A stretch of DNA of 64,000 nucleotides from Saururus chinensis (GCA_035235625.1 CP141146.1:6566501-6630500), one strand, 5' to 3'. Positions 1 to 12,882 are shown, counted from the stretch's first letter. A program made the numbers and translations. Notes: generated by a model not told the origin, from the letters alone.

Positions 1-803
1 CCTCTTGGATGGACTAAATCGAAGTTAGGATGCTTAAGAACGGGGAGAAAGAAGTTTGTCGGCGCTCGAGGACAACGGACAGAACCTCTCCTTGTCTCAA
101 GGTGTTTCCTCCTTATACGGACTCCGACTTGAAGAAAGGACCACTCCATCGCATAGAGCACGCTCGATTTAGTAGGAAATGGGTCTTGAACGGCCTTAAT
201 CGGCCTCAGAACGGTAAAAAACGGGGCAGAAGAAGTTCTGGGTCCAAAAAGGAAAGAAAATGGGGTATAAATAGGCCCTCGAGCTGCCGAAACTGCGGCG
301 CCGCCCGCGAAAAATGCGCGCGGGTCGTGCCCGCGTGTTACACGGGTTGCGACCGTGTGCGGAACCATGGTGCATGTGAAACCGCGGCGCTCGCGGTAGC
401 GTGGGCGCGCGTCGCGTCGCGCCGGCTCACCCATTTTCTATTTTTTTATTTTTTTAAATACTTATATACTTCAAACGTGCGTATCTCCCTACCCCGGATT
501 TGGATTTGCGCGTTCTAGGTACCATTGGACTCGTATCGACGAGCCCTTCAATACAAACCCACTTTAAAGCAGCAAATCATACTATTTCCAAGTGGGTCCC
601 GCCTATTTTCTACGCTCGATGAGGTCGTAACTTCTAGTCCCGACCTCTGTTTCGCACGTTTTTTGAATCATTACGCTTGTTTCTTCTAGCTCAACTCAAG
701 TACGGAGGTTTCAACTTCTGAAACCCTCTAAAACTCCTCTAATGGTTATCTAATTACCTCTAATTTCGTAGGCTAAACGAGATTAGAAAAACAGGGTGTT
801 ACA
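1..803 (-). mobile_element. 3' LTR of a Ty3/gypsy-type element (copy A), left part outside window
   Basis: Read on the minus strand, the LTR starts TGTAACACCC at 803 and runs off the window at base 1. Directly to its right (804-816) lies the complement of a purine run (AAGGGGGGAAGAA on the minus strand), the classic polypurine tract found just before the 3' LTR of Ty3/gypsy elements. That orients the element on the minus strand with its body to the right. The stretch 60-620 matches the interiors of the LTRs ending at 21236 and 22912: the same order of a CCTCCCC-type minisatellite unit, a CTTGAAGAA..CCATTGCATAGA block, and a 'CCCTTCAAAACTAAACC...GTGGGTCC' block. The family assignment is inference; no coding region is present here. 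Confidence 0.75.
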
Positions 804-1340
804 TTCTTCCCCCCTTAAGTGAATTGTGTCCTCGCAATTCGCCGAAACAAACTCTTCGAAACAAATCTAAGTCAAAATAAATATCTAGTAAAATCCAATA
901 ATTAATCGGATAAGTAATTGTAAACATAGTGTAATAGATCATAATCAACTAAATCATATATAAAAGGAATCCAATCTTAAAATTGGATAACACATTCACA
1001 AACATAATTTGATAATTTATGATCAGATAAAATATTTTCACAAGGAATCCGACTATAATTATAAAATCGGATGAATCATATCGTACAAAATTCAATACTT
1101 AAATCAGAGTCGAATAAGTCATCGTTCAGAAATCAGATATGTCATTCAAAATTAGACATATCATTCTTTTAAAATTCAATGAATCAATCGTTCATCAAGA
1201 TCTGATAAATCGTTCATAATTGAAATCCGATATTTAATTCAAAATCGGATAAATCCTTGTTTAGAAATTTTGATATGTCGCTCAAAATCGGACATATCGT
1301 TCTTTCAAAATTTGATAAATCAATCAGTTAATCAAAATGT
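804..1340 (-). mobile_element. Decayed internal region of copy A with imperfect tandem repeats
   Basis: Begins with the polypurine tract complement at 804-816. It continues as AT-rich sequence with no open reading frame of gag or pol character. Imperfect repeats of roughly 130 bp are visible: a block with 'CAGATATGTCATTCAAAAT' near 1135 recurs as 'GATATGTCGCTCAAAAT' near 1270, each followed by a 'TTTAAAATT..ATAAATCAATC' tail. The right limit is uncertain. Confidence 0.45.
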
Positions 1341-3755
1341 TGTGATACCGCACGGCTTACATCCACACCCATGGGGCCACGGAAAACGGAAGGATAGGAG
1401 TATTCACATAATGCTCTACACCTGTGCACGCCAGAACCCAATTTGGCGGTATCTAGAATTGAAAGCTTTTGGGCTCTATACCAAATAACTATCCAGAGAG
1501 TTTGAAGACCCAAATCATCAAAATCTTCATCGTCAAATCAAATTCAGAACAAATATTTCTGAAATAACCAGATTTGAAACTGATATTCATTTCAATACAC
1601 TCACAAAATCAACCTTAAAGCTATCCAATAACACCTCATGTCCCATACCACGGGTGTTTGATGGTTTCTTCTTAACAATTTCACAAGCAATTGAGATAAA
1701 TTTAATAAATTTCACATCATGGGATTTGAAATTAAATTTTATATTAAATCCATTAGTAGATTCAACCCTAGAGCAATCCACTAACGCATCATGTCCTATG
1801 AGAAGGTACATACGTGAGCAACACTACATGAATCCTAATACATGAGATATGCTCCAATCAGTCAATATGTACATCATTCCTAATTGATATGTGTCAAATA
1901 ATCCCCACAATTACCTCCACATAGTGTGTGCATAACAATAATGCTCAAATCTAAGCATTAACATATGCATCTTATCAAACCCTCATTACTTTCAAGTTTA
2001 TATGTGCCATAGGCTTTAGACCACCTTTAATTCAATAGGGAAGGTGGGTCCTACATAACAACATGAGATTCACTTCTCCCCACCTTTAATCATAAGTAGT
2101 GTAAGGGCTATAAATGTAGGAATGATAGTAACAAAAATATTATTGGCCTTCACAAATAATCTCCATTTGGTAGACCATAAAATAACAAAAGATCTTCATG
2201 CAGAATAAATTTGGAGGAAGGCTCTATTGATGATGACGTTGCCCCATAGTCAAGTTTTACTATAAATTAAACTCTACTCAAATAGGATGACTCACATCTT
2301 TTCTGTTTCTTTTTGTAATTTTCATATTTATAGTGACTGTTTACTATAAATTCTCCCTCCCTCCCTCCCTCCCTCCCTCCCTCCCATCTTAATTGTTCAC
2401 ATTTGAAAAAACATGTGATATTTAAAAAAATGTGCAATTAAAAATCTATTGACCTTTTTACTTTATCTACCCATTGCTATGAGAAGAATAAAATGAAATG
2501 ACAATAATAAGGGCCAACTATTTTATTTTCAAATGAGTATTAAAATGAGACGGAGACAATATTTATCTTAGCATACATTTTCATTATGTGAAAAGTACTC
2601 CCTCATTTCATTTTGAAAAACCAATTAAAGCTATTAATGTGGGACGTAGAGAATATTAGGTACAAAATGGTTAAAAATCTAGCTTACAGATACTCTAAGC
2701 CATGTATTTCATTCTAGCTATGTGTTTGAATCTAGCTTAAAGTTTATACTTTTTAAGCCTAAGGTTGAGCGAGCAAGATAAAATCGTACTGGCTTCACTA
2801 CTAAACACAATAGTAAAAAAATATTATCATCTCATTTGATGAAGCCAAATCGCCTTTTGTTTGTTTTTATTTTTGTTACCAAGGTCAATGATAAGTGAGA
2901 CCATGTGACAAAAAAAAAAAAAATTTCCTTGCTATCCCATATTAACAGCTCTATTTGAAAAAAACAATCTCATATTAATAGCTCTATTTTGCTTAATCAG
3001 TCAGGTACTTAAGATCCATTACATATTAAGTTGATCTCACCATTTAATAAAAATCATTTTTTTTTAAATAGAACTATTAATAGAAGACAGTGGGATAGAG
3101 GGAGTATAAGATATCACATTGATTGTGTAAAAGTCCCACAAGTCCAATTTTGGTGATAAATGCATAGTCATGAAACAAAACAAGAAATGGAAAGGAAAGA
3201 ATTGGCATTCCGTATTTGTGCTTGCAATTGGTACACAATAGGATTCGTGCTTGCAAATGTTATTTATTAGCAAAGACAGGCTTCAGCATGGTATCAGAAG
3301 AATTGTCGTTTATTTGACAGGAATATACTATAGCCAAAACGTGGTACTTGAGGAGATTATAGCGTCTTATAAGGGACAATTCCACACCAAACGCCATAAC
3401 AATACAAAACAGCACAAAGATACATAGCTATATTGTAGAAAAGAACAATGACGTGTAGAGGAGATCAAATCATCAATGGATAAAACTGGCCTAAATACGG
3501 AAAAAAAAGTGCTCGATGCAGTTATGTTGCAGTGAGAAATCTCTTGCAGGAGACTGAACTGGCATGTTATCCCTGTTTATTTTAGAATACAGGAGAGCCT
3601 TCTCCATTAGACATTATGCATGCCCTCCGGGAACAACCTTTACGCATCTGCTTTTCCAGTGAATTACGGATGCCAGTTCTCAATACTAGGACGGAGCTCC
3701 AATGGGCTTCAACAATAGAACACCAGTAAAAAATACATTAAAAAATAACCCAGAA
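1341..3755. other. Intergenic, repeat-derived, no gene seen
   Basis: AT-rich DNA between the retroelement remnant and the GT64 gene. Around 1800-1840, 'GTACATACGTGAGCAA' followed by 'ACATGAATCCTAAT' resembles a stretch of the 3.4 kb LTR near 18450 and 36530, so part of 1600-2160 may be a decayed relative of that LTR. A CCCT microsatellite and MITE-like pieces with CTCCCTC ends (about 2350-2600 and 2596-3115) are present. No supportable coding region. Confidence 0.5.
2353..2385. repeat. (CTCC)n microsatellite
   Basis: About eight tandem CTCC units. The right flank 'CATCTTAATTGTTCACATTTG' resembles the end of the local CTCCCTCC-type MITEs, so the array probably grew from a MITE terminus. Confidence 0.85.
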
Positions 3756-5986
3756 CTACCAAAACCACTCATGCCGTGCATCTACTGCTTTCACATTAGT
3801 AGGTATTAGAGGCATCGTCCCATAAAGGGAAACAAAGTCATTCAGGCATTTGTTCCTTCTTATATTATGCCCATTCAAGCTGCTAATGCCAGAGGATCCA
3901 ATCTCATATATCTTTCCTGCATGAATGCAATGAAATCTTGTCAACATGGATGGGATCACCATAACACAAGAATGTAAACTGAACTATATAATGCCACATC
4001 CATCAACAGTTTCATATCAAATAAAACTGTACTGCTACACTGTCCGCTTCTTCAACCCGCTAATTTCTGTGATTGAATGAAATTAACTACTTCACAGATT
4101 TCATGATTCCACAAAATTATTCAGATTAGTCAGCCTGTGATTGAATGAAAGTAACTACTTCACAGATTTCATGATTCCACAAATTATTCAGATTAGTCAG
4201 CCAATCTCAACTCAGTGTTACCTGAGGCACAATCCAAATTACTACTTTAGAGATACCATGAGTCTACAAAATTATTCAGATTAGTCAGCCAGTCTCAACT
4301 CAATGTTACCTTGGGCAGACAATCCAAAACACAGACAACTCCAGAGGCAGGTAACAAAAGAAAGCAGTCTGCAATAACCACTCTCTTGATTGGAAGTGGT
4401 AGTCACTTGCTGACTAAATTTCTTACCTACCTATTAATATCTTTTTAGTTAGCAACAGCATCCTATATATTTTAAACTGACTATAAGATATCACAAAAAA
4501 ATGGCTTTCAAAACAATAAAAATTCATTAGTCCACTAGCCCATTGGCAAATGATCTTTGTTCTTGTTAATAACAGAAACTCACCTTTAACCCAGATAGGT
4601 GGTGCACTAGTGGCGTTTGCAACAAGCAGAGACATAGCAATGTCTTCACAATTCCTGCAGAAAATATCAATAAATCATAGTCATAATCACAACAAGGAAG
4701 CACCTTTTTCCAAGAATATTGAGCCAGCGACACAGACCTTACATCTCCACTCTAGCCTATTTTATGCGAACTCTTTCCTAAGAAATAAACTAATAGTATC
4801 CTTTCTTATTAACTCCATCAATGAACTTTTAGGTCTTGAGCTCCCCCACCTTTGGCCTCTTCAATTTGCATCCCTTTCAGCCTTCTCACCAGGGTATCCC
4901 TTGGTATTCTTTGCATATGGCCATGCATGTGCAATCTACTCTCCCCAAGCTTCTCGCCAAGAAGTGCTATCCCTAAATCTTATCTTATATTCATTTCTAA
5001 TCCAATCTCTCCTAGGTATTCCATACAGCCCTTAAAACCCTCATTTCAACTACATTCAATTTATCTATATAACTCCCCTTTGAGCCCCCACTTCATATAG
5101 TATTATTACAAGCCTTGGTACTACAATCATAATCATAATCATAATCAAGTAGCGCATTTTTCCAATAATTTGGAGTTGGCAACATGGATCTTATATCTCT
5201 ATTCTAGCCTGTTTTGTGCTAACTCTTTTGTAAGAGATAACATAGTCATATACTTCTTCATTAATTTCATCCAAGTTCTCTTAGGCCTCCATCTCCCTCT
5301 TCTGACACCATTTACGTAAAACCCTTTTACCCTTCTTACTGGGGCAATCATAAAATATTATTGTACGCCTTGGTACTACCTTACATAATTTTCCTTTAAG
5401 CATAGTTGGGGACACCAATCACACATAAGAAGTCAATAAATCACATAACAAATAGGAGAAAAGAAAACATGACGATATATGCTTGAGAACTACTAAGAAA
5501 TGCTGAGCACATTATGATACTTACATGTTGTGTTTAAAGAACTGGTATACTTATTTAAACTGCTCCTTAACTTTCAAATTATTTCATCTCAACCATTTTT
5601 GTAACACAGATTGGACAACTTAAATTGTGAATTGTAACCTAGATAGAAATTTTTTCTCTTCTTTTGATGAAATAACCTAGATAGGATATGTTGAACATTG
5701 CATACAGGGAATTCTACGCACACCACATGCACCTAAGTATTTCAAATGAAAGGGGTATAAAATTTACAAACAAAGGTTTGACTTTGCAACAAACCTTTCC
5801 CTAGTTACATAGTCATGAATAGATGAGGGCATCATGTATGTATATAAATCCAAGTACTTCTTGTGGAAAAAAGCTGCTTTTGAGAGGACCATACTGTAAG
5901 TACCCATCCACCAGACCGACCACCAGCCTCCGTAGCTATAATATGTTATGCCATCCTTCTGTAGTAACCAAAAAAACATGTCAAAG

Positions 5987-6079
<93 letters not shown>

Positions 6080-8701
6080 CAATATGTCCATCAGAAGAAT
6101 TTCAATTAGAAAGTAAAGTTATTCCCAAATCTTTTTCCAGCTAGGAAACTATGTATGCAGTTTTCGCAAGAATAGATAAAACATTATATATTTTTAACAA
6201 CTTCATTTCCATTGTTCCATATGAGCAAGATAGCTTATTGAAAGTGAAGAAATTCCAACACATAAATTAAAAATAAAAAAGGCCATATACACTTTTAAAT
6301 AAATAAAATCATTCACCATATTCAAGAAGATATGGACAAGCTGCTGGTTCATTTCAAAATTAAAAGTGGTGAGAATTGGTAAACACTAAATAAGCTCCAT
6401 CAGTGTAACTATTAAAATGAATTTTCAATTTCCAAAAGATAATTGTAAGATTCTTTAGTCCATTATAAAAAATTAAAGATGAAGATTTTGATGTGAAGGG
6501 TAACAGCTCCTTGAGTTCATAAATCCAAAGGAATTTTTCCAATAATAATGATACAGAAGTTAAAGAAAAAGAACATGCAGGTTCGATCTGTGCTAGAATG
6601 AACCACATTCACAGAGAACATACAAGACAGTTACCTCTCACCCCTACAACTTCAACAGCATCTCACAATATAGGTGAAATCATACAAAGATTATAGAAGT
6701 AAATAACACACCTCTTCATCCAACCAATGCATGCGAGGAACAAAACCCACCATCGTGTCTGAAGCACTTTTCCATACTGTGAACGCAAAATCCATTGTAG
6801 GGCAAGGGACAATTACATCATCGTCAACTGAAAATATAGCATCTGTCCTGAGATCCATAATAGGTTTAAATCGGTTGTTTAGATTATCCTCCTCGTTTAG
6901 GTCAAACCTAAAATTAGGCTTATGGGCACTTTGAGACTTTGACAGCACAATGTGACGAAGATAGGCTTTCAGACTATCTGATGGTGGGTCACTCTCACTC
7001 CATACAACTCTTATAGCGTCAGTACCACTACAAGATGCATAATGAGCAACAGCTTGCTTGAGAAGAGAATTTCGCTTCCAAGTGTTAATAAGGACTGTGT
7101 AGCCACCTCTGCAAATCAAATAAGTCGAATGCATCAAGTATTTCAAAGAGAATTTGACACAACTAATACCAACAATAGGGCTCTGCTTCAACTTCACAAC
7201 TATCCTTTTCAAATATTATGTAATGGAAGGAAGTTATTCATTATATAGATTGGCAAGGAACTGGAAGCATACAAAAGGAAATGAATCCACAACTTCATGG
7301 ATACAAGTTGATTGTCATTAGAAGCAAAGGTGTGAAGAAGAATTGTGCCTCTGCTCCATATGGGCATATACAGAGGACCTAACATAATTTAAATGTTTAC
7401 ATTCACATAGTGAACATACAGTGTTGCTATACATATATTGATCTCTCGTTCAAAAAAATCAGCATAAAAATATGTCACTGGCACCGGTAAGAAGATGATA
7501 GACATTGCAGATACGAAGAATGAGATGAGAAGAGATGGCCGTCTCCTTCTCAAAAATTGCACATGACTTAGAAGGCATGCACAAGAACAAATTTCGAAAA
7601 GATCAGGTAGCTATAGATCGTACTCCTTAAAACATCTGAATCAAAAAGCACAAAATCTCAATAAGATCAATTCTAAACTCAAATTAGTAAACTAGATTTT
7701 TAGTTTTTTTACTCTCCGAGATGGGCAAATTGAAACTTGACTCACTAGCAGAAAACTCGCAGAAGCAATATAAGTTGATAAATAGGTCAAATAACTACTC
7801 TCCCCGTCCCATATTAATTGTCCATATTTGGAAAAATGTGATATTTAAGGAGCCAATTTTTTTAACTTTTTTAGTCAATCCACTATTATTATGGGAAGGA
7901 TAACATGAAATAGGACAATTAATATGGGATGAGTATTTTTCAAATCCAGACAATTAATATACGACACACGATTCAAGTACCAAGTTACCATACATATTTG
8001 CAATGGCAAAAATTAATTAATTAAGTTCCGGTTATACCAAGCAAATAAAAGCATAGATATACACGATGGCCCTTCATTTAAAAACCAGTAAGAAGTGCTG
8101 AAGAAAACCCAATCAGAAACTTGCCTACTAAGGACAATTGGATCCTAAGAAGGTAAAAATTTATGGTTCAAAGCGTTCCATTTCCAGCCATCATTAGTTT
8201 AAGCCTAGTCCAATCCATGAAGTATAATTGAAGCAAGAGGTTTAATCGTAACAAACCAAAAACAACAGTCATTTTGCAACACCCAGAGAAATAGACTAGC
8301 TAAATTACCAACTAAAGTTGTTTAATATGGCACACAAACCCATAAAAATTCAGAAATTTGCTGGTTTTCTTCCTGATGAAAACACTGTCTTTCTTTAAAA
8401 AGGAGACAACTGACCTGGCAGGAGAAGAGACGGAGGAAGGAGGGTGGGGATCCCACCCCATGAGGGACCCGATCCTGCCCACAACCAGGAAGATGGCGAA
8501 GAGCACGCAGGCAGCAAGGAGGATCTTCACCTTGGCCGCGGCGCCAAGGAGCATCCGGAGGCGGCGAACGGACGACCAGCGGCTGTTGTAGGCGCCGCGA
8601 GTGGCGGCCTTCTCCTTGGCCGGGGAGTAGGGCCCCCCGCTGTTTCCCCCGACGCCGCCGAGGGCCAGCACGCTTTCCCTGGTTCCGATCATGGCGGCCA
8701 T
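3756..8701 (-). CDS. GMT1: GT64 glycosyltransferase, EPC1/GMT1-type GIPC mannosyltransferase
   Basis: Spliced model of five exons on the minus strand: 8701-8415, 7108-6712, 5958-5795, 4654-4584, 3916-3756. All junctions are GT-AG, the total is 1080 nt, and the protein is 359 aa. The start is the ATG at 8701 in a GCCATGG context; the upstream in-frame codons are GTG. The basic N-terminus is followed by one hydrophobic segment (about residues 58-75), typical of a type II Golgi enzyme. The GT64 domain starts near residue 97 (GGYTVLINTWKR). It contains the metal-binding DDD at 191-193 (FSVDDDVIVP), then GGWWSVWWMGTYSMVLSKAA, NCEDIAMSLL, and an ending in KAVDARHEWFW. Arabidopsis EPC1/GMT1 has the same order and similar length. 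In that family the enzyme transfers mannose to glycosyl inositol phosphorylceramides in the Golgi; loss affects cell adhesion. The family call is firm; the exact acceptor is inferred from orthology. Confidence 0.93.
4068..4202. repeat. Tandem duplication of about 67 bp in GMT1 intron 4
   Basis: Two nearly identical units (4068-4135 and 4136-4202), each starting TGTGATTGAATGAAA and ending CAGATTAGTCAGCC. A third, partial and more diverged copy of the right half follows near 4265-4290, with the next block 'CTCAACTCA(A/G)TGTTACC' also repeated. Purely intronic. Confidence 0.9.
5989..6076. repeat. Compound (TA)n(GA)n microsatellite in GMT1 intron 2
   Basis: About 18 TA units pass directly into about 26 GA units. 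It lies some 30 bp upstream (in gene orientation) of the exon 3 acceptor at 5959-5960, so allele length could affect the branch point or polypyrimidine region. Confidence 0.95.
7796..7935. mobile_element. MITE (CTCCC..CCCATATTAATTGTCC ends) in GMT1 intron 1
   Basis: The left end TACTCTCCCCGTCCCATATT is answered by an inverted right end finishing ATGGGATGAGTA, with a shared inner block ATTAATTGTCC. Total length is about 140 bp and the ends start and stop with TA, as expected for a Tc1/mariner (Stowaway-like) MITE. Related decayed copies occur near 2350 and 2600. Confidence 0.7.
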
Positions 8702-8719
8702 GGCCACCACCACCACTCG

Positions 8720-8740
8720 TCAGTCCGACGATTTCTCCAT
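8720..8740 (-). other. Short upstream ORF (MEKSSD) in the GMT1 leader
   Basis: An ATG at 8740 opens a six-codon frame that stops at 8720, ending 18 nt before the main ATG at 8701. It lies between the probable TATA box and the start codon, so it would be in the transcript leader. Whether it represses translation is unknown. Confidence 0.5.
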
Positions 8741-8791
8741 CGAGAAAGCGTCCTTCTCCGTCCTCGGCCACTCTCCAAATCCGATGGAGTC

Positions 8792-8806
8792 TATAAATAT
8801 TTATTT
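8792..8806 (-). promoter_or_regulatory. Candidate TATA box of the GT64 gene
   Basis: The minus strand reads AATAAATATTTATAG about 90 bp upstream of the ATG at 8701, leaving room for a leader of roughly 60 nt. Position and composition fit a plant TATA element; no transcript evidence. Confidence 0.45.
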
Positions 8807-8809
8807 AAT

Positions 8810-11060
8810 TTCGAATATTAGGACAAATGAATAATGATTTATTAATAAGCGTTGAGCACTATCTGCAACAGCCAACGGCCATTTCTGCGGCGGTCGCTCC
8901 TTTTTGCGGAACCGGAAACAGGAATACGACCCGAAGCAAAGTAATAATAACCAAACGCGGACTCGTGGATGTAACTTTACTTTACACCCCTTGTTTATTT
9001 ACCCACGCCAATATTTTACCAACTTTTACCAACGAAAACTTATTTTTCTTATATGCACCCCACTTTCTACTCTTTTCTTGTATCGCCACTTGAGGCGGCG
9101 GCGGCATGCGTGGCTAGGGTGACACATGTGGATGCAGCAATGATAATGAGAGACGGCAATCACAGCACTAAGTTTTTAAGGCTCACCCATAGGCCGACCC
9201 TGACCCATAAAACAGAGGGTAAGGGCCTTAAAAATTTTAGTCCGATTGAGATTGAGTTAGACTAAAAAAATTTAGGCCTGAGTCATTTAGTGCAAGGTCA
9301 AGGCCATGAGCAAAAAAACTCATAAGCCCAGCCAAGCTTGCAGTCCGGGGATGGATTTAGATAAAGTATAATATAGATTAGGGCGGGCACAGAGACACAT
9401 ACAAGAAGTATACAAATGACTGATGGATAACCCTCAGTTTATGTCTATTTTTGTCCATAAACACCCCTAATAAGGAGAAAGAGGTCAAAGCTGATAAAAA
9501 TAGAGTAAGAGGTGAAATTTTACCCGACTTAGTTAACATTTGGATCAATGGTACACATTATAATGCTTAAAAAATCATTATCTCTACGTCAATTCCATGT
9601 GTTACATTATGCTTCACCGACCTACATCCATCAACAAATGAGAAGGATTTTTCTTGTTCTTCACTAGCAATGAGCATAACATAAACCACACGTTGGAGTT
9701 GTTCATCTATGAGATCGACAACACACGCTAATACACATTAGCATAAGTAACACTAATATTAAAGTGTGCTAGTGTGTGCATCTTCGATTTTAAAAATCAA
9801 TGGCTCACATACATGACTTATGCTAGGCTCGTTGTCAATGCGGAATATAAAAAATGATCCCCAATAAATAGTGAACCTCATTGTTAAATGTGAGAAGAGC
9901 AATGGAGTAGAGGAGGTTTAATATTTATTAATAATATGAAAATTCAATAGAAAAAGCCTAGTATTCGCATCCCAAATGGCACGCGTGCAAGAGAGCGAGT
10001 ATCATCATATTTTCATTTGAGCCTCCCACCCCCACTTCTCCTTCTCATCCCCAATAAAAATAAAATAGGGGAATGTTTTCAAGTGGCTCCCCGCCCCAAT
10101 CAACCCTATTTAGGGTTACATTTTATTTCCAGAGTTAGATTTTATCAACTTAATACCTGTGTAGTGCAAAAAATTACACACAGCCTCTTCAGATTACGAG
10201 ACATGTTTATGTGTGTCCCTACACATCTTAACTATTTTTTAAAAGTATTTACCTCTATAAATATTATATTTGTTGCATTTTACTAAATTGTATGTTTGTA
10301 ATCATCTGTCTTTAAATAAGGGTCTTATTTTAAAATCTTACAATAAGTATATCATTTGCTTAGCCGGCAACTATTATCTATATATTTTTTCTAAAATAGT
10401 TTTTATTAATTTTTTATATATCAAAAGATAAAAAATGAATATGAAAACTTTTAAATTATATGAGATAATTAAATATTTATCTTTTCAACTTGGTACATTT
10501 ATTTAAAGAAGAGGGAGTATTTCATTCTCATAGCACCTCTTGATTTCTCCTTCCTCCCATGATCCCATCAATGCCTTCACGATCCATCTGCCATTTCGTC
10601 CTCCTCCTCGCTTACTTCCTTACCTGTTCCCTCTCACCAAGCCAACTTGCCTGTCACTTCTTTGCTCTTTTGTCCTTTGGTGTTCGTTTAAACGAAGATA
10701 TGAGTTCTAATTTATTTGCTATATAGCATATAATAGGAAAATTATTTTCAATAAATCTGAACTCAACGACATCATCATTTTCTGTTTGAGAAACTTAAGG
10801 AAAGTAACAAAAAAAAGCCAGTACTGGGGTGTTTGGTTGTTACTTTGTCACGAGTTTTTACCACAATTATGCATTGTAGGAGTGAAAACCTTTAATAGGT
10901 GTTTGACAGCCGTTTCTGCCACTTTGTAGTTATGAAACAAATCAAAACCCATAGTTAAAATTTATCATATAAACAAAACACCCCTCGAGGTGAAACAAAT
11001 TAATCGAAACCCACCGTTAAAAATTTTCACAAAAACAAAACACCCATCGAGGTGTTTCAC
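8810..11060. other. Intergenic region upstream of GMT1, no gene seen
   Basis: Unique-looking AT-rich DNA with several small repeats. A foldback lies at 9711-9792. A fragment at about 9045-9070 (CTTATATGCACCCCACT) is shared with the MITE at 24244. A MITE-like stretch at about 10833-10990 has 'GGGGTGTTTGGTTG' at one end and 'AACAAAACACCCC' at the other. Open frames here are short and show no family motif. Confidence 0.5.
9711..9792. repeat. Foldback element, family 1 (copy 1)
   Basis: Starts GAGATCGACAACACACGCTA and ends, inverted, GTGTGCTAGTGTGTGCATCTTCGAT. The stem resembles the foldback at 11395-11511 and the half-copy near 61605. Confidence 0.55.
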
Positions 11061-11394
11061 TTTTGTGGAACATTGCCTCGGCGCTGGGGGCCACCCTCTG
11101 GGCATCACCTTCCTCCACTAGACTGTTTCTGCCTCACCAATTCTTCCTCTTAGCAGAGGCTGATTCTTTGGGTAATGGCAGGGTTGCAAACAACCTCCCA
11201 CCCTCCGCCAATGTGGCAGAGCTCCTCAATGGCCAAGTACTGAATTGGGTCAAGCTCTACTGTGTTAACTCGGTTGTCCTTGCTGACCTTGCCTCCACCA
11301 ACATATATGTCGTTGTAACCTTATTTAACGGAAAGCGTTTTCTATACTCCACTCTAACAGTGAGCCAAGCGTAAGGAACATTCAGGAGCTGTTG

Positions 11395-11511
11395 GATTTC
11401 AAGATCGGTGGCACACACTCTAGTGCACGTTAGCGTAAGTATCAAGATCGGTGGCACACACACTAGCGCATGTTAGCGTACGCTAGTGTGTGTGCCATCG
11501 ATCTTGAAATC
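11395..11511. repeat. Foldback element, family 1 (copy 2) inside the GH17 pseudogene region
   Basis: GATTTCAAGATCGGTGGCAC at the left is the inverse of GTGCCATCGATCTTGAAATC at the right. The left arm is duplicated (11395 and about 11440), giving an asymmetric hairpin with long GTGTG/CACAC stems. It resembles 9711-9792. Confidence 0.75.
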
Positions 11512-12882
11512 TGACATCGCCCAGGCGTTTCTTACGCTCGGTTCACACTAAAGAGGGAGCATGAAAAATGTTTCCTCCTTAACGAGCTCATCGCCAAACA
11601 TTCGTCCCAGATGTACAGTGGCAGATTTACATTGTAGGTAGGGTGGTCCTTTTGGAATAATTTAGACCCACCCTTAAGAAGCCTCTTTGAATTGGGATAG
11701 GAAAAAACATTCATACCATTCATTGACCCTCAGGAAAAGGCTTAACTACTTTGTGGCATAAAAATTTACACAACTCGCTTTATAAATGTTTCTTAATATG
11801 GCCTTAATATAAACACAGTTTGGGATATATATTAAATTTGGGGCTATAAAAAATAGGTGGACATAAAGATTTGCATGCTTTGGGCATGTCTATATTATAC
11901 TGTGATGTGGCATTTTCTCCTAGTTCAATGTTTTCATAGCCATTGTTCTAAATTAAGCCCAATGATGCAATTGAAATAGGAAGTATGGGTTCTTACCTAA
12001 AACTTTAACAAGTTTGATTAAACATGAGAATGAGCCTCTTGGACCATACAACTACAGTTTTCAGCTTTTAGAATGAATTTATTGGGCTAGTTTTAATAAA
12101 ATGCCATATATCCATATTTGTGGTTTATACGATTGAGACTGGAGACACCCTTTTTTGTTTTGGTAGCTGAAATCCTATATGAAAATAATTTTAACCTTAA
12201 TATGTCAAAGATCAAGGAAATGAGACTTGAATTGATTGGGCTAGTCTTAACAAAATGCCACATATCCAATGAGAAATAGGTTTTCATATTACTATGTAAT
12301 AATATGTTAAGTATTTAATAATTTGTTCCATTAATAATGTCTCTAATTACTTACATTTTTTTATTTTTACGATATATTTACTCTCTTAGATCTTAATTAT
12401 AAATCTGGGTAGTTTATATTGGTTTAAAAACTACTATTAAAGTTAAAATTATTTTCACCTTGCATCTGCCAGTGCAGACCTACTATTGGTTTAGAAGAGC
12501 ATGCCCACTCACCGCCATGCTACCTAGATCTCCACCATCACTGTCACCAATAAGGTCTTTGTCGACCCCCACAACTTCACCAACTGTCCCGTCCCCTCTA
12601 TGCAAAACATCCATGTCACGCTCATCTAGTACCAACTTGATTCCTCCATTAAGGTTTCTTCCCCCATTGCCCTCAACGATCTAACTAGACCTCCTACCCT
12701 TCCTTTTCCGACACCTTCGAGCTTGAGCTCACTGAGCTAGTATGAAGCCAATGCTTGATCAGCTTCGCTGCACTAGCTCGACACTTATGCTTAATGCCTA
12801 ACCCTTCTTCGCCTATGCCGCCAACGCTGATGCCATCTCCCTCGACTATGCCTTATTCTGCACCAAACCGGTTGTCATCAAC

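Noticed and set aside
30..518. 162-codon plus-strand frame at the left edge
   Set aside because: Lies wholly inside the gypsy-type LTR; Arg-rich nonsense of GC-rich LTR sequence.
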